Below are positions 1 to 8,801 of a stretch of DNA of 64,000 nt, piece after piece (position 1 is the first letter of the stretch; every line of letters starts with the position of its first letter). The stretch is from Oceanimonas smirnovii ATCC BAA-899 (GTDB lineage: Bacteria > Pseudomonadota > Gammaproteobacteria > Enterobacterales > Aeromonadaceae). The translations under genes and the position numbers were made by a program. The notes beneath the pieces are model-generated. The model did not search any database. It was not told the DNA's origin and worked only from the letters and a program-made list of their open reading frames with translations. The DNA lies in NCBI RefSeq assembly GCF_000381965.1, contig NZ_KB908459.1:124001-188000 (forward strand). Reading direction: 5' to 3'.

Positions 1-70
1 TGCTTCTCCGGCACGCCATCCTTGGCGCGAAGGGCGCGGCGAAGCAGACACCCTTTGCCCTCCTCGGTAG
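1..70 (-). repeat. Dispersed intergenic repeat, diverged copy, truncated by window edge
   Basis: Aligned with the minus-strand copy near 9.87 kb, this stretch shares GGCA..GCCATCCTTGGC and CCCTTTGCCCTCCT (from about 49). The inner arms are CGCCA/TGGCG around TCCT, so the hairpin is kept although outer bases differ. It lies in inverted orientation to the copy at 114-229. The left end is outside the window. Confidence 0.5.
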
Positions 71-113
71 GCTCGGTGCTGCCAGTCAGCAAGCAGACAG
101 CGTCGATGTTGCT

Positions 114-229
114 CGAAGCAGCAGTGGGGATTGCCGGATTCGACCGTCAAATGCCAGGGATGGCATTTGCCGAGCGTCCCATGGATGGGCCTGAAGCGTG
201 TCGAAGGAGGTAACCCTGCTGCTGCTTCG
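114..229 (+). repeat. Dispersed intergenic hairpin repeat, copy with terminal inverted repeats
   Basis: The core hairpin is CAAATGCCA (148-156), GGGA loop, TGGCATTTG (161-169), followed by CCGAGCG and CTGAAGCGTGTCG, which are shared with copies near 9.87 and 35.36 kb. This copy is additionally bounded by an 11-bp inverted repeat, CGAAGCAGCAG (114-124) and CTGCTGCTTCG (219-229). No ORF of its own. It could be a REP/MITE-type element or a structured RNA element; which of these is not decidable here. Confidence 0.65.
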
Positions 230-285
230 TTTGGCTCGGCTTTTCAGACAACGAATGTTGCACGGCGCTTCAGAAAGACGAGAGC

Positions 286-963
286 TCACGCCTCCAGCAG
301 CCACTGCTGCAGCTGGCCAAGGGACGTCACTTCATGGTGGGGAGTAATGCCTGCAGGGGTGAGCTTGCCTTGCGTGTTGAGCCAGCAGGTGTGCAGGCCG
401 GCGTTGAGGCCGCCGAGAATATCGGAGTGGGGGTTGTCGCCCACCATCAGCACCCGGCTGCGATCGGGGTTACCCATAAGCTCCAGCGCATGCTCAAAAA
501 TGCCCGGATCGGGCTTGGCCACGCCCACCTCTTCCGATACTACCAGAGGTGAAAAAGCATGCTCCCAGCCGGCGCGCTGCAGCCTTGCCTGCTGCATGGA
601 GGCAAAACCGTTGGTAATAATGCCCAGCCGAGCTCTGCCTTCCAGCCCGGCAATCAGCTCACTGGCACCGGGCAGCAGGGTGCACACCTCCACCATGGTG
701 TTCATAAAGGTCTCGTTCAGGTGTTGTGTGGTCACCGCCAGCCGTTCGGCCCAGAGGGCAAAACGGCGATGGCGCAGCTCTTCGGCATCAATATCACCAT
801 TCTGATAAGCCACCCATAACGGCTGATTCTGAGCCTGATAGTGTGCAAAGGCACTTTCATCGAAGTTAACACCAAATTCGGCAAAAGTACGCTTAAGGCC
901 GCCAAATGCATCGAAATGAAACAAAGTGTCATCGGCGTCAAACAGTATCCAGTCGTAGCGCAT
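286..963 (-). CDS. yjjG: Pyrimidine 5'-nucleotidase YjjG (HAD family)
   Basis: A 225-aa cytosolic haloacid-dehalogenase phosphatase. Motif I is FDADDTLFHFD at residues 8-18, with the nucleophile and acid/base aspartates in DADDT. Motif II is IITNG near 115, and VGDNPHSDI near 175 is the Mg-binding motif IV. Length and N-terminus match YjjG, which dephosphorylates non-canonical and pyrimidine nucleoside monophosphates (house-cleaning; family knowledge). It is a single gene, and its 3' end faces a repeat element. The ATG start at 963 is the only sensible one. Family assignment is firm; substrate is inferred from the family. Confidence 0.9.
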   Translation of the reverse strand: MRYDWILFDADDTLFHFDAFGGLKRTFAEFGVNFDESAFAHYQAQNQPLWVAYQNGDIDAEELRHRRFALWAERLAVTTQHLNETFMNTMVEVCTLLPGASELIAGLEGRARLGIITNGFASMQQARLQRAGWEHAFSPLVVSEEVGVAKPDPGIFEHALELMGNPDRSRVLMVGDNPHSDILGGLNAGLHTCWLNTQGKLTPAGITPHHEVTSLGQLQQWLLEA

Positions 964-1088
964 CTAATCAAAACTCCAGAGCAAGTTGCCGGCAGAAGAC
1001 GCACAGTGTAGAAAGTCCGTCAGGTAAAACTCAATAGTTACAGCAAATTATGCTTAAATGCAGCTATTCGTTATAGCGAGGTAAAAGC

Positions 1089-1697
1089 ATGGAATTGTCG
1101 AGCTGGCTGGCCCTGGCGGCCATCTGCATCATGGGTGCCGTGAGTCCCGGCCCCAGCCTGGCGGTGGTGATGCGCAATACGGTGCGCGGCGGCCAGAGCC
1201 ACGGTGTGCTTACGGCGCTGGGCCATGGCTTGGGAGTGGGGCTTTATGCTTTGATCACCGCCCTGGGGCTGGCGCTGCTGATCACCCGCAATCCGCTGTT
1301 ATTCGATATTATTCGCTACGGTGGTGCCGCCTTTCTGGCCTGGCTTGGCATCAAGGCCTTGCTGGCGAAGCCACAGCCGGCAGTTACAGGGGAAAGTGGC
1401 CATGTCGTACGCGGCCGGCAGGGTGCTTTTGAGGGCTTTATGGTGGCCTTTCTTAACCCTCAGCTGGCCATTTTCTTTGTGGCCCTGTTCAGCCAGTTTG
1501 TGCGCGCCGATACCGGCTGGCAGCAGGGTGGCATCATGATGCTCACCGCCGGCGGCATTGATGCGCTCTGGTATGTGCTGGTGGCCTTGTTGCTGTCTCG
1601 CGGGCCTGTGCTGGGCTGGCTGCGTGAAAAGTCATTTATAATAGACAAGCTAAGCGGTCTGGTACTGCTGGCACTGGCGGTAAAAGTGGTGCTTTAG
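1089..1697 (+). CDS. LysE/RhtB family amino-acid exporter
   Basis: A 202-aa inner-membrane protein of about six hydrophobic segments. The N-terminal signature GAVSPGPSLAVVMRNTVRGG (about residues 16-35) is the RhtB/LysE hallmark PGP motif, followed by the conserved GHGLGVG. GAGG lies 8-10 bp before the ATG. Family members export homoserine, threonine, lysine or related compounds by proton antiport; the substrate here cannot be read from sequence. Monocistronic and divergent from yjjG, which starts 125 bp upstream on the other strand. Confidence 0.88.
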   Translation: MELSSWLALAAICIMGAVSPGPSLAVVMRNTVRGGQSHGVLTALGHGLGVGLYALITALGLALLITRNPLLFDIIRYGGAAFLAWLGIKALLAKPQPAVTGESGHVVRGRQGAFEGFMVAFLNPQLAIFFVALFSQFVRADTGWQQGGIMMLTAGGIDALWYVLVALLLSRGPVLGWLREKSFIIDKLSGLVLLALAVKVVL

Positions 1698-1823
1698 CGG
1701 GCTAAAAATAAATGCTCTTGTTGTGTGCTGGATCAAAGTTTGGTAGCCTTTCGCGGTCAAAAAAACAGCCTTTGTGCTCTGTGTCACTGATTTAATAACA
1801 GATAGAACCAACGGAAACAGCCC

Positions 1824-2237
1824 TTGAGCCCGATGTTGCACCTGCCCATAGCCGAGAGATGGCACGACCTGGCGTCGTTGTCGCGATCTGGTATGGACGG
1901 ATTTGGTGTACTTGGTGCCCTTATGATGCTGGAGCTGGTGGGTGACTGGCTGCTGAGCTGGACCGGCCTGTCTGCCGATGTGTTTGAATATCAGGCACAG
2001 CTGGCAGATCTGCAGCCCCTGGATGCACTCAAGGCACTGCTGTGCACTTCCTTGCTGGTCTTTGCGCCGCTGTTGCTGCAATGGCTGTTGCTGTTGCTGC
2101 ATTTATTGCTGCAAACCTTTAACTGGCCCCGGCTCACTCAACGCAAACCCTGCTTTTCTGCTTCAACCAAGCCGCGCCGTGCTCTGTTAAAAGCGCACAG
2201 TTGTCGCGCGCCACCTGTTTTCCCCTGCGGAGTCTGA
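1824..2237 (+). CDS. Small hypothetical membrane protein upstream of cyoA
   Basis: A 137-aa ORF with codon use like its neighbours throughout, and no family I recognise. Two hydrophobic stretches are visible: about residues 30-50 (VLGALMMLELVGDWLLSW) and a very Leu-rich one at about 73-98. The C-terminal 35 residues are basic with three Cys. The start is uncertain because no good Shine-Dalgarno precedes the ATG. It is co-oriented with cyoA, 132 bp upstream, so it might be a cyo-associated or independent protein. The gene is probably real; function unknown. Confidence 0.5.
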   Translation: MSPMLHLPIAERWHDLASLSRSGMDGFGVLGALMMLELVGDWLLSWTGLSADVFEYQAQLADLQPLDALKALLCTSLLVFAPLLLQWLLLLLHLLLQTFNWPRLTQRKPCFSASTKPRRALLKAHSCRAPPVFPCGV

Positions 2238-2246
2238 CAGTCTGAC

Positions 2247-2338
2247 GACGTAACCATTACGTCCGTTTTGTCTGCGTCATTCTTCGCCATCGGGTCATAC
2301 CCGAAAGTTCCAATATGGTCTTGCCGATAAGCGGCAAG
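2247..2338 (+). promoter_or_regulatory. Structured leader of the cyo operon: three consecutive hairpins
   Basis: Three perfect inverted repeats occur in 92 bp: GACGTAA/TTACGTC (2247-2253, 2257-2263, followed by CGTTTTG), CGGGT/ACCCG (2291-2295, 2299-2303) and CTTGCCG/CGGCAAG (2320-2326, 2332-2338). The first could be a weak terminator of the preceding gene. The third sits 31 bp before the cyoA start codon. A regulatory role in cyo mRNA is inference. Confidence 0.4.
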
Positions 2339-2369
2339 CTAGACCCATAGGAATAGGGGAAGGTTTCCT

Positions 2370-3278
2370 TTGTTTATTCGAAAGTTAGTTAACCTGCTGC
2401 TGGCAGGGGCGGCGTCCTTTGCGCTGTCCGGCTGCGAAGGCGGCGTGCTGGATCCCAAGGGCCAGATCGGTGCCGACGAAAAGTACCTGATCATGGTGGC
2501 TACCGGCCTGATGCTGCTGGTGGTGATTCCGGTGATCGTGATGACCTTGTTCTTTGCCTGGAAATACCGGGAAGGACGCAACGAGGCTTATGCTCCCAAA
2601 TGGTCTCACTCCACCAAAATTGAAACCGTGGTGTGGATAATTCCCGTCATTATTATCGTAATTCTGGGTGTTATTACCTGGCGCTCTACTCATGAGCTGG
2701 ACCCGTATAAAAAGCTGGACCATGAGAAAGAGCATCTGGTGGTGCAGGTGGTGTCACTGAACTGGAAGTGGCTGTTTATCTATCCGGAGCAGGGCATTGC
2801 CACCGTCAACGAGCTGGCGTTCCCGAAAGACGTGCCGGTGGAGTTCCGCATTACCTCCGACACCACCATGAATTCCTTCTTTATTCCGCAACTGGGTGGC
2901 CAGATCTACTCCATGGCGGGTATGGAAACCCAGCTGCACCTGATTGCCAACGAGGCCGGCCGCTATGACGGCATCTCCGCCAACTACAGCGGCGAAGGCT
3001 TTACCGGCATGAAGTTTGACGCCATTGCCACCGAAGACGAAGCCGACTTTGACGCCTGGGTGAATAAGGTGAAAACGAGCGAACACACCCTCGATATGGC
3101 GGCCTACCGGCAGCTGGCCGAACCCAGTGAACACCATCCGGTGGAATACTTTGGCGATGTCAGCCCGAATCTGTTCCACAACGTTGTGATGAAATTTATG
3201 CAGGACCATCACCCCATAAAGGGCGATGCGCATTCCCATCATCATTCAGCCAGCACCATGACGGAGGCTGAGAAATAA
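2370..3278 (+). CDS. cyoA: Cytochrome bo3 ubiquinol oxidase subunit II
   Basis: A 302-aa subunit II of the proton-pumping quinol oxidase, anchored in the inner membrane. The start is TTG at 2370, chosen because AGGGGAAGG lies 6-7 bp upstream and it opens directly on a lipoprotein signal (FALSGC, acylated Cys22). Two transmembrane helices (about residues 42-66 and 86-108) precede a periplasmic cupredoxin domain with [17 protein letters not shown]. The CuA Cys and His ligands of cytochrome c oxidases are absent, as expected for a quinol oxidase. The His-rich C-terminus (DAHSHHHS) is unusual. First gene of cyoABCDE, 1 bp before cyoB. Confidence 0.96.
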   Translation: MFIRKLVNLLLAGAASFALSGCEGGVLDPKGQIGADEKYLIMVATGLMLLVVIPVIVMTLFFAWKYREGRNEAYAPKWSHSTKIETVVWIIPVIIIVILGVITWRSTHELDPYKKLDHEKEHLVVQVVSLNWKWLFIYPEQGIATVNELAFPKDVPVEFRITSDTTMNSFFIPQLGGQIYSMAGMETQLHLIANEAGRYDGISANYSGEGFTGMKFDAIATEDEADFDAWVNKVKTSEHTLDMAAYRQLAEPSEHHPVEYFGDVSPNLFHNVVMKFMQDHHPIKGDAHSHHHSASTMTEAEK

Positions 3279-3279
3279 T

Positions 3280-5262
3280 ATGTCGTTACTAGGTAAACTC
3301 ACACTTGACGCCGTGCCCTACCATGAGCCCATTATCATGGTGACCCTGGGCGTGGTGGCCATTGCCGCCGTGGTGATCGCCTTCCTGATCACCCGTTATC
3401 AGAAATGGGGCCTGCTCTGGCGCGACTGGATCACGTCGGTGGACCACAAGCGACTGGGCATCATGTATATCGTGCTGGCCTTTGTCATGCTGATCCGCGG
3501 CTTTGCCGACGCCATCATGATGCGGGCCCAGCTGGCACTGTCTACCAATGGTGCCGACGGTTATCTGCCACCCGAGCACTACGACCAGATCTTCACCGCC
3601 CACGGTGTCATCATGATCATCTTTATGGCCATGCCCTTCATGATCGGCCTGATGAACATAGTGCTGCCGCTGCAGATCGGTGCCCGCGACGTGGCCTTCC
3701 CCTTTCTGAACAACCTCAGCTTCTGGCTGGCGGTTTCCGGTGCCGTGCTGGTGAATATCTCCCTCGGTCTGGGTGAGTTCGCCAAAACCGGCTGGGTGGC
3801 CTATCCGCCGCTGTCGGAGCTGGACTTCAGTCCGGGCGTGGGGGTCGACTACTACATCTGGGCCTTGCAGATATCGGGTATCGGTACCCTGCTCACCGGC
3901 GTTAACTTCCTGGTGACCGTGTTCAAAATGCGCACGCCGGGTATGAAGCTGATGCAGATGCCGATCTTCACCTGGACCTGCACCTGGGCCAACATTCTGA
4001 TCGTGGCGTCCTTCCCCATCCTGACTGCGGTGCTGGGCATGCTGACCCTGGATCGCTACCTGGACTTCCACTTCTTCACCAACGCCGCCGGCGGTAACGC
4101 CATGATGTACATCAACCTGTTCTGGGCCTGGGGTCATCCCGAGGTGTACATTCTGATTTTGCCGGCCTTTGGTATCTTCTCTGAAGTGATCTCCACCTTT
4201 ACCGGCAAGCGGCTGTTTGGCTACAACTCCATGGTCTATGCCAGCGGTGCCATTTCGGTGCTGGGCTTTATCGTGTGGCTGCACCACTTCTTCACCATGG
4301 GCTCCAGCGCCAACGTCAACGCCTTCTTTGGCGTCATGACCATGATCATCGCCGTGCCCACCGGGGTGAAGCTGTTCAACTGGCTGTTCACCATGTATCG
4401 CGGCCGCCTGCGCATTACTGTGCCGGTGCTGTGGACCTTAGGCTTTATGACCACCTTTACCATTGGTGGCATGACCGGCGTGCTGCTGGCGCTGCCCGGT
4501 GCCGACTTTGTGCTGCACAACAGCCTGTTCCTGATTGCCCACTTCCACAACACCATCATAGGTGGTGCCGTGTTCGGCTACCTGGCAGGCTTTGCCTTCT
4601 GGTTCCCGAAAGCCATGGGCTTTCATCTCGACGAAAAGCTGGGCCGAGTGTCCTTCTGGTGCTGGCAAATCGGCTTCTACGTGGCCTTTATGCCGCTGTA
4701 CGTGCTGGGCTTTCTGGGCATGACCCGTCGCCTCAACAGCACCGACAACCCGGCCTGGAACTTCTGGCTGTACCTGGCCGCCGTGGGCGCTGTCTTCATT
4801 CTGATCGGCATTCTGGTGCAGTTCTACCAGCTGTATACCGCCTTCCGTGATCGCAAAGCGAACAAGGATCTGACCGGCGACCCTTGGAACGGCCACACCC
4901 TGGAGTGGTCCACCAGCTCTCCGCCCCAGTTCTACAACTTCGCCAAACTGCCCCATGTGAGCGATATCGACGCCTTTACCGACATGAAGGAAAAGGGCAT
5001 CGCCTATCAGCCACAGAGCAGCTATCAGCCCATTCACATGCCCAAGAACACCGCCTGTGGTGTGCTGATTGCCGCCGCTGCCACTGCCGCCGGCTTTGGT
5101 GCCATCTGGCATATCTGGTGGATGGTGATTGCCGGTCTGGTGGCCAGCTTTGTTGTCTTCCTGTGCCGGGCCTATGACACCGACACCGACTATTACGTGC
5201 AGCCCGACGAAGTCGAGCGCATTGAGCAGGCACACCTGCGTAACGTGATGAAGGAGGCCTGA
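3280..5262 (+). CDS. cyoB: Cytochrome bo3 ubiquinol oxidase subunit I
   Basis: A 660-aa haem-copper oxidase catalytic subunit with about 15 transmembrane helices. It contains haem b, haem o and CuB and couples oxygen reduction by ubiquinol to proton pumping. Signatures include [17 protein letters not shown] near residue 50, [15 protein letters not shown] near 107 (low-spin haem His), [17 protein letters not shown] near 280 (CuB His and the cross-linked Tyr), HHFFT near 333 and the haem ligands in [10 protein letters not shown] near 419. Full length for CyoB. Its stop TGA overlaps the cyoC ATG by one base. Confidence 0.97.
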   Translation: MSLLGKLTLDAVPYHEPIIMVTLGVVAIAAVVIAFLITRYQKWGLLWRDWITSVDHKRLGIMYIVLAFVMLIRGFADAIMMRAQLALSTNGADGYLPPEHYDQIFTAHGVIMIIFMAMPFMIGLMNIVLPLQIGARDVAFPFLNNLSFWLAVSGAVLVNISLGLGEFAKTGWVAYPPLSELDFSPGVGVDYYIWALQISGIGTLLTGVNFLVTVFKMRTPGMKLMQMPIFTWTCTWANILIVASFPILTAVLGMLTLDRYLDFHFFTNAAGGNAMMYINLFWAWGHPEVYILILPAFGIFSEVISTFTGKRLFGYNSMVYASGAISVLGFIVWLHHFFTMGSSANVNAFFGVMTMIIAVPTGVKLFNWLFTMYRGRLRITVPVLWTLGFMTTFTIGGMTGVLLALPGADFVLHNSLFLIAHFHNTIIGGAVFGYLAGFAFWFPKAMGFHLDEKLGRVSFWCWQIGFYVAFMPLYVLGFLGMTRRLNSTDNPAWNFWLYLAAVGAVFILIGILVQFYQLYTAFRDRKANKDLTGDPWNGHTLEWSTSSPPQFYNFAKLPHVSDIDAFTDMKEKGIAYQPQSSYQPIHMPKNTACGVLIAAAATAAGFGAIWHIWWMVIAGLVASFVVFLCRAYDTDTDYYVQPDEVERIEQAHLRNVMKEA

Positions 5263-5882
5263 TGGAAGCCGTATCCGTTGATCTCAAACAGGTGCATGAG
5301 CACCACGAAGAAGAGCACCACGACACCGGGGGCAATACCCTGTTCGGTTTCTGGCTCTATCTGATGACCGACTGCCTGCTGTTCGCCTCGGTGTTCGCCA
5401 CCTATGCGGTGCTCTATATGAACACCGCCGGCGGTCCGGGTGGCCGTGAGCTGTTCGATCTCAAGTTCGTGGCGGTGGAAACCGCCGTACTGCTGGTTTC
5501 CAGCATTACCTACGGCTTTGCCATGCTCGCCGGCCACAACCACAAGCGGGGCCTGACCCTGCTGTGGCTGCTGGTGACCTTTGCGTTGGGTGCCACCTTT
5601 ATCGGTATGGAGCTCTATGAGTTCCATCACCTGATTGAGTCTGGCAATGGTCCGCAACGCAGCGCCTTTCTCACCTCCTTCTTCACTCTGGTGGGCATGC
5701 ACGGTCTGCATGTGACCGCCGGCCTGGTGTGGATGCTGGTGCTGATGGTGGAGCTGATGACGCGGGGCACAGGCCCCCGTACCCTGACCCGTCTGGGCTG
5801 CCTGAGCATGTTCTGGCACTTCCTCGACGTGGTGTGGATCTGTGTGTTTACCGTGGTGTATCTGATGGGGGCAATGGCATGA
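5262..5882 (+). CDS. cyoC: Cytochrome bo3 ubiquinol oxidase subunit III
   Basis: A 206-aa integral membrane subunit III with five predicted helices. Visible features are the [20 protein letters not shown] segment (about residues 29-48), a central ELYEFHHLI and [14 protein letters not shown] near 145-158. Subunit III stabilises subunit I and its proton uptake. Overlaps cyoB by 1 nt and cyoD by 4 nt (ATGA), so translational coupling is likely. Confidence 0.96.
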   Translation: MEAVSVDLKQVHEHHEEEHHDTGGNTLFGFWLYLMTDCLLFASVFATYAVLYMNTAGGPGGRELFDLKFVAVETAVLLVSSITYGFAMLAGHNHKRGLTLLWLLVTFALGATFIGMELYEFHHLIESGNGPQRSAFLTSFFTLVGMHGLHVTAGLVWMLVLMVELMTRGTGPRTLTRLGCLSMFWHFLDVVWICVFTVVYLMGAMA

Positions 5883-6199
5883 GTCACAACCATGACGCTG
5901 TGGATCACGGCAGTGTGAAATCCTATCTCACCGGCTTTGTGCTGTCGGTGATCCTGACCGCCATTCCGTTCTGGGCGGTGATGACCGGGCAGCTGAGCCC
6001 GGGGGCGACCCTGGGCACGGTTGTGTTGTTGGCCATTGTGCAAATAGTGGTGCACCTCAAGTACTTTCTGCACCTGAGCTTCAAGCCCGGCAGCCGGGAA
6101 AACACAGTGGCATTCCTGTTCTCCGCCCTCATTATCGTGATGGTGGTGGGCCTGTCGGTATGGATCATCATCAGCTCCAACGAAATGATGATGTATTAA
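5879..6199 (+). CDS. cyoD: Cytochrome bo3 ubiquinol oxidase subunit IV
   Basis: The 106-aa small subunit IV has three transmembrane helices (about residues 18-38, 46-66, 78-99). The N-terminal [11 protein letters not shown] and the [10 protein letters not shown] segment are typical of CyoD, which helps assemble the CuB centre. The start at 5879 is chosen because it gives the ATGA overlap with the cyoC stop and the family's usual length; an upstream in-frame extension reads through cyoC in the wrong frame and is spurious. Confidence 0.94.
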   Translation: MSHNHDAVDHGSVKSYLTGFVLSVILTAIPFWAVMTGQLSPGATLGTVVLLAIVQIVVHLKYFLHLSFKPGSRENTVAFLFSALIIVMVVGLSVWIIISSNEMMMY

Positions 6200-6278
6200 G
6201 ACGGTGTTCCGGCCCGGGCAACCGGGCCGGATACAGGCATAAACACGCGAACAAGGGGTTCATCCCAAGGGGCATTTT

Positions 6279-7166
6279 ATGATTCGGCCTTATCTCAAGG
6301 TCACCAAGCCGGGCATCATTATGGGCAACCTGATCTCGGTGGCCGGCGGCTTCTTTATGGCCGCCCGCGGCGATATCGACTGGTCGCTGATGTGGGCTAC
6401 CGTTATCGGGCTGTCGCTGGTGGTGGCCTCCGGCTGTGCCGTGAACAACTGCATCGACCGGGATATCGACGCCCGCATGCGCCGCACTCGCAACCGGGTG
6501 ACCGTGACCGGTGAGCTGCCGGTGCGCACCGCGCTGGTTTACGGGCTGGTGCTGGGGGTGCTCGGCTTTGGCCTGCTGGCGCACTATACCAATGCCGTGG
6601 CAACTGGCTTTGCCGCCTTTGGCTACGGGGTGTACGTGGGCTTTTACAGCCTGTGGCTGAAGCGCGCCTCGGTTTACGGCACCCTGGTGGGCAGCCTGTC
6701 CGGCGCGGTACCGCCGGTGGTGGGCTACTGCGCCGTTGCCGGCCAGTTTGATGCCGGTGCCGCCATTTTGCTGCTGATGTTCAGCTTGTGGCAGATGCCC
6801 CATTCCTACGCCATTGCCATTTTCCGCTATGAGGATTATGCGGCGGCGAATATTCCGGTGCTGCCGGTGGCGAAGGGAATGGCCAGGGCCAAACGGCAGA
6901 TAGTGCTTTATATTGCGCTGTTCTGTGTGGTGACCGCCCTGCTGCCGCTCAGCGGTTATACCGGCCTCACCTTTATGACGGTGGCCTGTGCCACCAGTCT
7001 GTGGTGGCTGGTGATGGCCTTTAACGGTTATCGCCGGGGGGCCGAGGAGCTGGGCTGGGCCCGCCGTGTGTTTGTGCTGTCCATCATTACCATCACCGCC
7101 ATCAGCGTGACCATGGCGCTCGACTTTCGGGTTGCGCCCGACGCCTGGCTGGCGATGAATTTTTAA
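6279..7166 (+). CDS. cyoE: Protoheme IX farnesyltransferase (haem O synthase), cyo operon copy
   Basis: A 295-aa UbiA-superfamily membrane prenyltransferase that attaches farnesyl to haem b to make haem O for the bo3 oxidase. Motifs: first Asp-rich motif [18 protein letters not shown] (about residues 60-77), YTLWLKR-like YSLWLKRAS near 127, and PPVVGYCA. It follows cyoD by 79 bp and closes the operon before a terminator. A second homologue of nearly the same length lies at 42.8 kb in the aa3 oxidase cluster. Confidence 0.95.
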   Translation: MIRPYLKVTKPGIIMGNLISVAGGFFMAARGDIDWSLMWATVIGLSLVVASGCAVNNCIDRDIDARMRRTRNRVTVTGELPVRTALVYGLVLGVLGFGLLAHYTNAVATGFAAFGYGVYVGFYSLWLKRASVYGTLVGSLSGAVPPVVGYCAVAGQFDAGAAILLLMFSLWQMPHSYAIAIFRYEDYAAANIPVLPVAKGMARAKRQIVLYIALFCVVTALLPLSGYTGLTFMTVACATSLWWLVMAFNGYRRGAEELGWARRVFVLSIITITAISVTMALDFRVAPDAWLAMNF

Positions 7167-7190
7167 GCTTTTACCGGTTCTCTCCCATTT

Positions 7191-7232
7191 GGCCGGAGTA
7201 AGCAGCGTTACTCCGGTCCTTCTTTTGTTCTT
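7191..7232 (+). terminator. Rho-independent terminator of the cyo operon
   Basis: Stem CCGGAGTAA (7193-7201), loop GCAGCG, TTACTCCGG (7208-7216), extendable by two pairs, then the T-rich run TCCTTCTTTTGTTCTTG. It lies 25 bp after the cyoE stop. Confidence 0.8.
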
Positions 7233-7307
7233 GTCTCTCTTTCTGCTCAAGACATCTGGCTGCTGATACACTCTGGCAATGGTATTGTGTTGCACAGGTG
7301 AATTTGA

Positions 7308-8042
7308 ATGCTGAGACCCCGCACCACACCGTCCCGTCTGTTGCATCAGCATCAGCCGCTGTCCGGTGACGATATTGGTGTTCTGTGCTGGAACGCCCAG
7401 AAACTGACCCAGGATGCCCGTTTTCATCAAAGCATTACCGATCTGACGTTACTTTACCCGACCAGCTTACTATTGCTGCAAGAGGCTCGACTGGCACCCT
7501 TGGGGGAAAGCTGGCTGGAAAGCTGGTCCTGGGCTGCCGCTCCCAATATGCAGACCCGCAAGCAGATGTTTGGTGTGCTTACCGCCGGACGCTGTGCCTT
7601 TGAGGATATACAGCCTTTGCTGACTCAAAGCCGGGAGCTGCGCTTTGCCACTCACAAAAGTTTGATCCTCACCCGTCATCCACTGCCTGAGGATGAAACC
7701 CTGCTGGTGGTCAACATGCATGCGATTAACTTTGTTCATGCGGGGCTGTTTCTTAAAGAAATGGAGCAGGTGCGTATTGAGCTGCTGCACCATACCGGAC
7801 CACTGATTGTAGCCGGCGACTTTAATGCATGGAGTCGGCAGCGGCGCTTGTATTTGCGCCGTTTTTGCCGGGCGACGGGGTTACGTCAGGCAGTAATGGA
7901 CAATGCCCATTATGTTAAGACGTATCTGCACCAACCGCTGGATTTTATCTTTTATCGGGATCTTAAACTGCGATCGGCGACAGCTATCGATATGCCAACC
8001 GTATCGGATCATAATCCTATTTATGCGCGATTTTTGCTTTAA
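7308..8042 (+). CDS. Endonuclease/exonuclease/phosphatase (EEP) family protein
   Basis: A 244-aa protein with the EEP (DNase I-like) fold. Visible are the N-terminal VLCWNAQK with the metal-binding Asn near residue 28, LLLQEARL with catalytic Glu near 60, VVNMHAINF near 130, the AGDFNAWS motif near 170 and the C-terminal SDHNPIYARF with catalytic His. It resembles the YafD subgroup, for which the substrate is not settled. No signal peptide is evident. Monocistronic, after the cyo terminator, and followed by a 387-bp gap. Confidence 0.85.
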   Translation: MLRPRTTPSRLLHQHQPLSGDDIGVLCWNAQKLTQDARFHQSITDLTLLYPTSLLLLQEARLAPLGESWLESWSWAAAPNMQTRKQMFGVLTAGRCAFEDIQPLLTQSRELRFATHKSLILTRHPLPEDETLLVVNMHAINFVHAGLFLKEMEQVRIELLHHTGPLIVAGDFNAWSRQRRLYLRRFCRATGLRQAVMDNAHYVKTYLHQPLDFIFYRDLKLRSATAIDMPTVSDHNPIYARFLL

Positions 8043-8429
8043 TGTCGCAATTTGACGACAAAATACATGATTTTGATGAAGAATTGCCAGTAAATTGTTA
8101 GTTAAAAAAGTAACTTTTTTTGCATTGAATAATTCTGTGTCAGAATCTGTCTCAGAATAATCCACTTTTTTTGTCTGGCAGGTCAGGTTGTTTCTGCGGA
8201 ATACAGTAACACTCATAAAAGTACTGTTTTTCTGTGTGACTAATGTCGCAAAAAAGCATTGATTTACATTTTGTATACAATTTTATTGTGTTTTGTATCC
8301 ATTTTAGGCGGGTGTAGTATTTATTTTGTTCCCGGGCAGGAAGCAGATTGCTTTTGTTACAGGAATAAATTTCGCAGTGGTCACCCAAGCGTGAGCCCGC
8401 ATATAAAAGTAAATAAAAAGGAATATAAA
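8043..8429 (+). promoter_or_regulatory. AT-rich upstream region of the small secreted-protein gene
   Basis: This 387-bp gap is markedly more AT-rich than its surroundings and I find no ORF in it. It holds the imperfect palindrome AAAAAAGT-A-ACTTTTTT at about 8104-8120, the perfect palindrome TTGTATACAA at 8271-8280, and a repeated TTTTGTAT near 8270 and 8293. A weak sigma-70-like pair, TTGTAT with TAGTAT 16 bp on, lies near 8294-8321. It probably carries the promoter and a long 5' leader. Confidence 0.4.
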
Positions 8430-8726
8430 ATGCAAAAAGCCAAATGGGTTATTTCCGCAGCAGCACTGGTACTCGCCGCTTCCGCTAACGCCGGTTTCGG
8501 TGGTAACTACTCTTACAACAACAGCTACAGCAACGACTACGCCGACGTACAGGTGAGCAAAACCGTTTCTGAAGACGGCACCGTGTCTTTCACCAAGACG
8601 GTAACCAAAGCCAACGGTGAAACTTACACCTATTCCGTTGACAAGCAAGTGACTGAAGATGGCGTGACCATCAACAAGAACGTGAACGGCAACGAGTACT
8701 CCTACAAGAAGAACTTCTACCGTTAA
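8430..8726 (+). CDS. Small secreted Tyr/Asn-rich protein, unknown function
   Basis: A 98-aa precursor. The ATG at 8430 is chosen because AAAAAGGA lies just upstream and it opens on a Sec signal peptide (MQKAKW..AAALVLAASANA, cleavage after about residue 21). The mature part of 77 residues begins GFGGNYSYNNSYSNDY and then contains two imperfect repeats of the pattern T/QVxEDGxV..K.V..NGxxYxY (about residues 45-67 and 74-94). No Cys. Composition and repeat recall surface or matrix proteins, but no family is recognised. A strong terminator follows, then a porin gene, so it is a separate unit. Confidence 0.75.
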   Translation: MQKAKWVISAAALVLAASANAGFGGNYSYNNSYSNDYADVQVSKTVSEDGTVSFTKTVTKANGETYTYSVDKQVTEDGVTINKNVNGNEYSYKKNFYR

Positions 8727-8753
8727 TAAAGACCGCCACTGAGACGGTCCTGG

Positions 8754-8779
8754 GGGTGCTGTGTTCAGCACCCTTTTTT
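8754..8779 (+). terminator. Rho-independent terminator after small secreted-protein gene
   Basis: Stem GGGTGCTG (8754-8761), loop TGTT, CAGCACCC (8766-8773), T6. Canonical form, lying between the secreted-protein gene and the porin gene. Confidence 0.9.
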
Positions 8780-8801
8780 ATTGGTTTTTTCGGTAATAAG
8801 T

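Noticed and set aside
3289-4287. Long open frames opposite real genes (for example the minus-strand frame across cyoB, 332 codons, and the one across coxA, 443 codons)
   Set aside because: They are shadows caused by high GC in codon position 3; they carry His/Gln/Gly-rich low-complexity sequence, have no ribosome-binding sites and contradict clear family matches on the other strand.
8259-8429. Extension of the small secreted protein to a start at 8259
   Set aside because: The extension has poor codon use and would place a Cys-rich tract before a clear signal peptide; AAAAAGGA directs the 8430 start.
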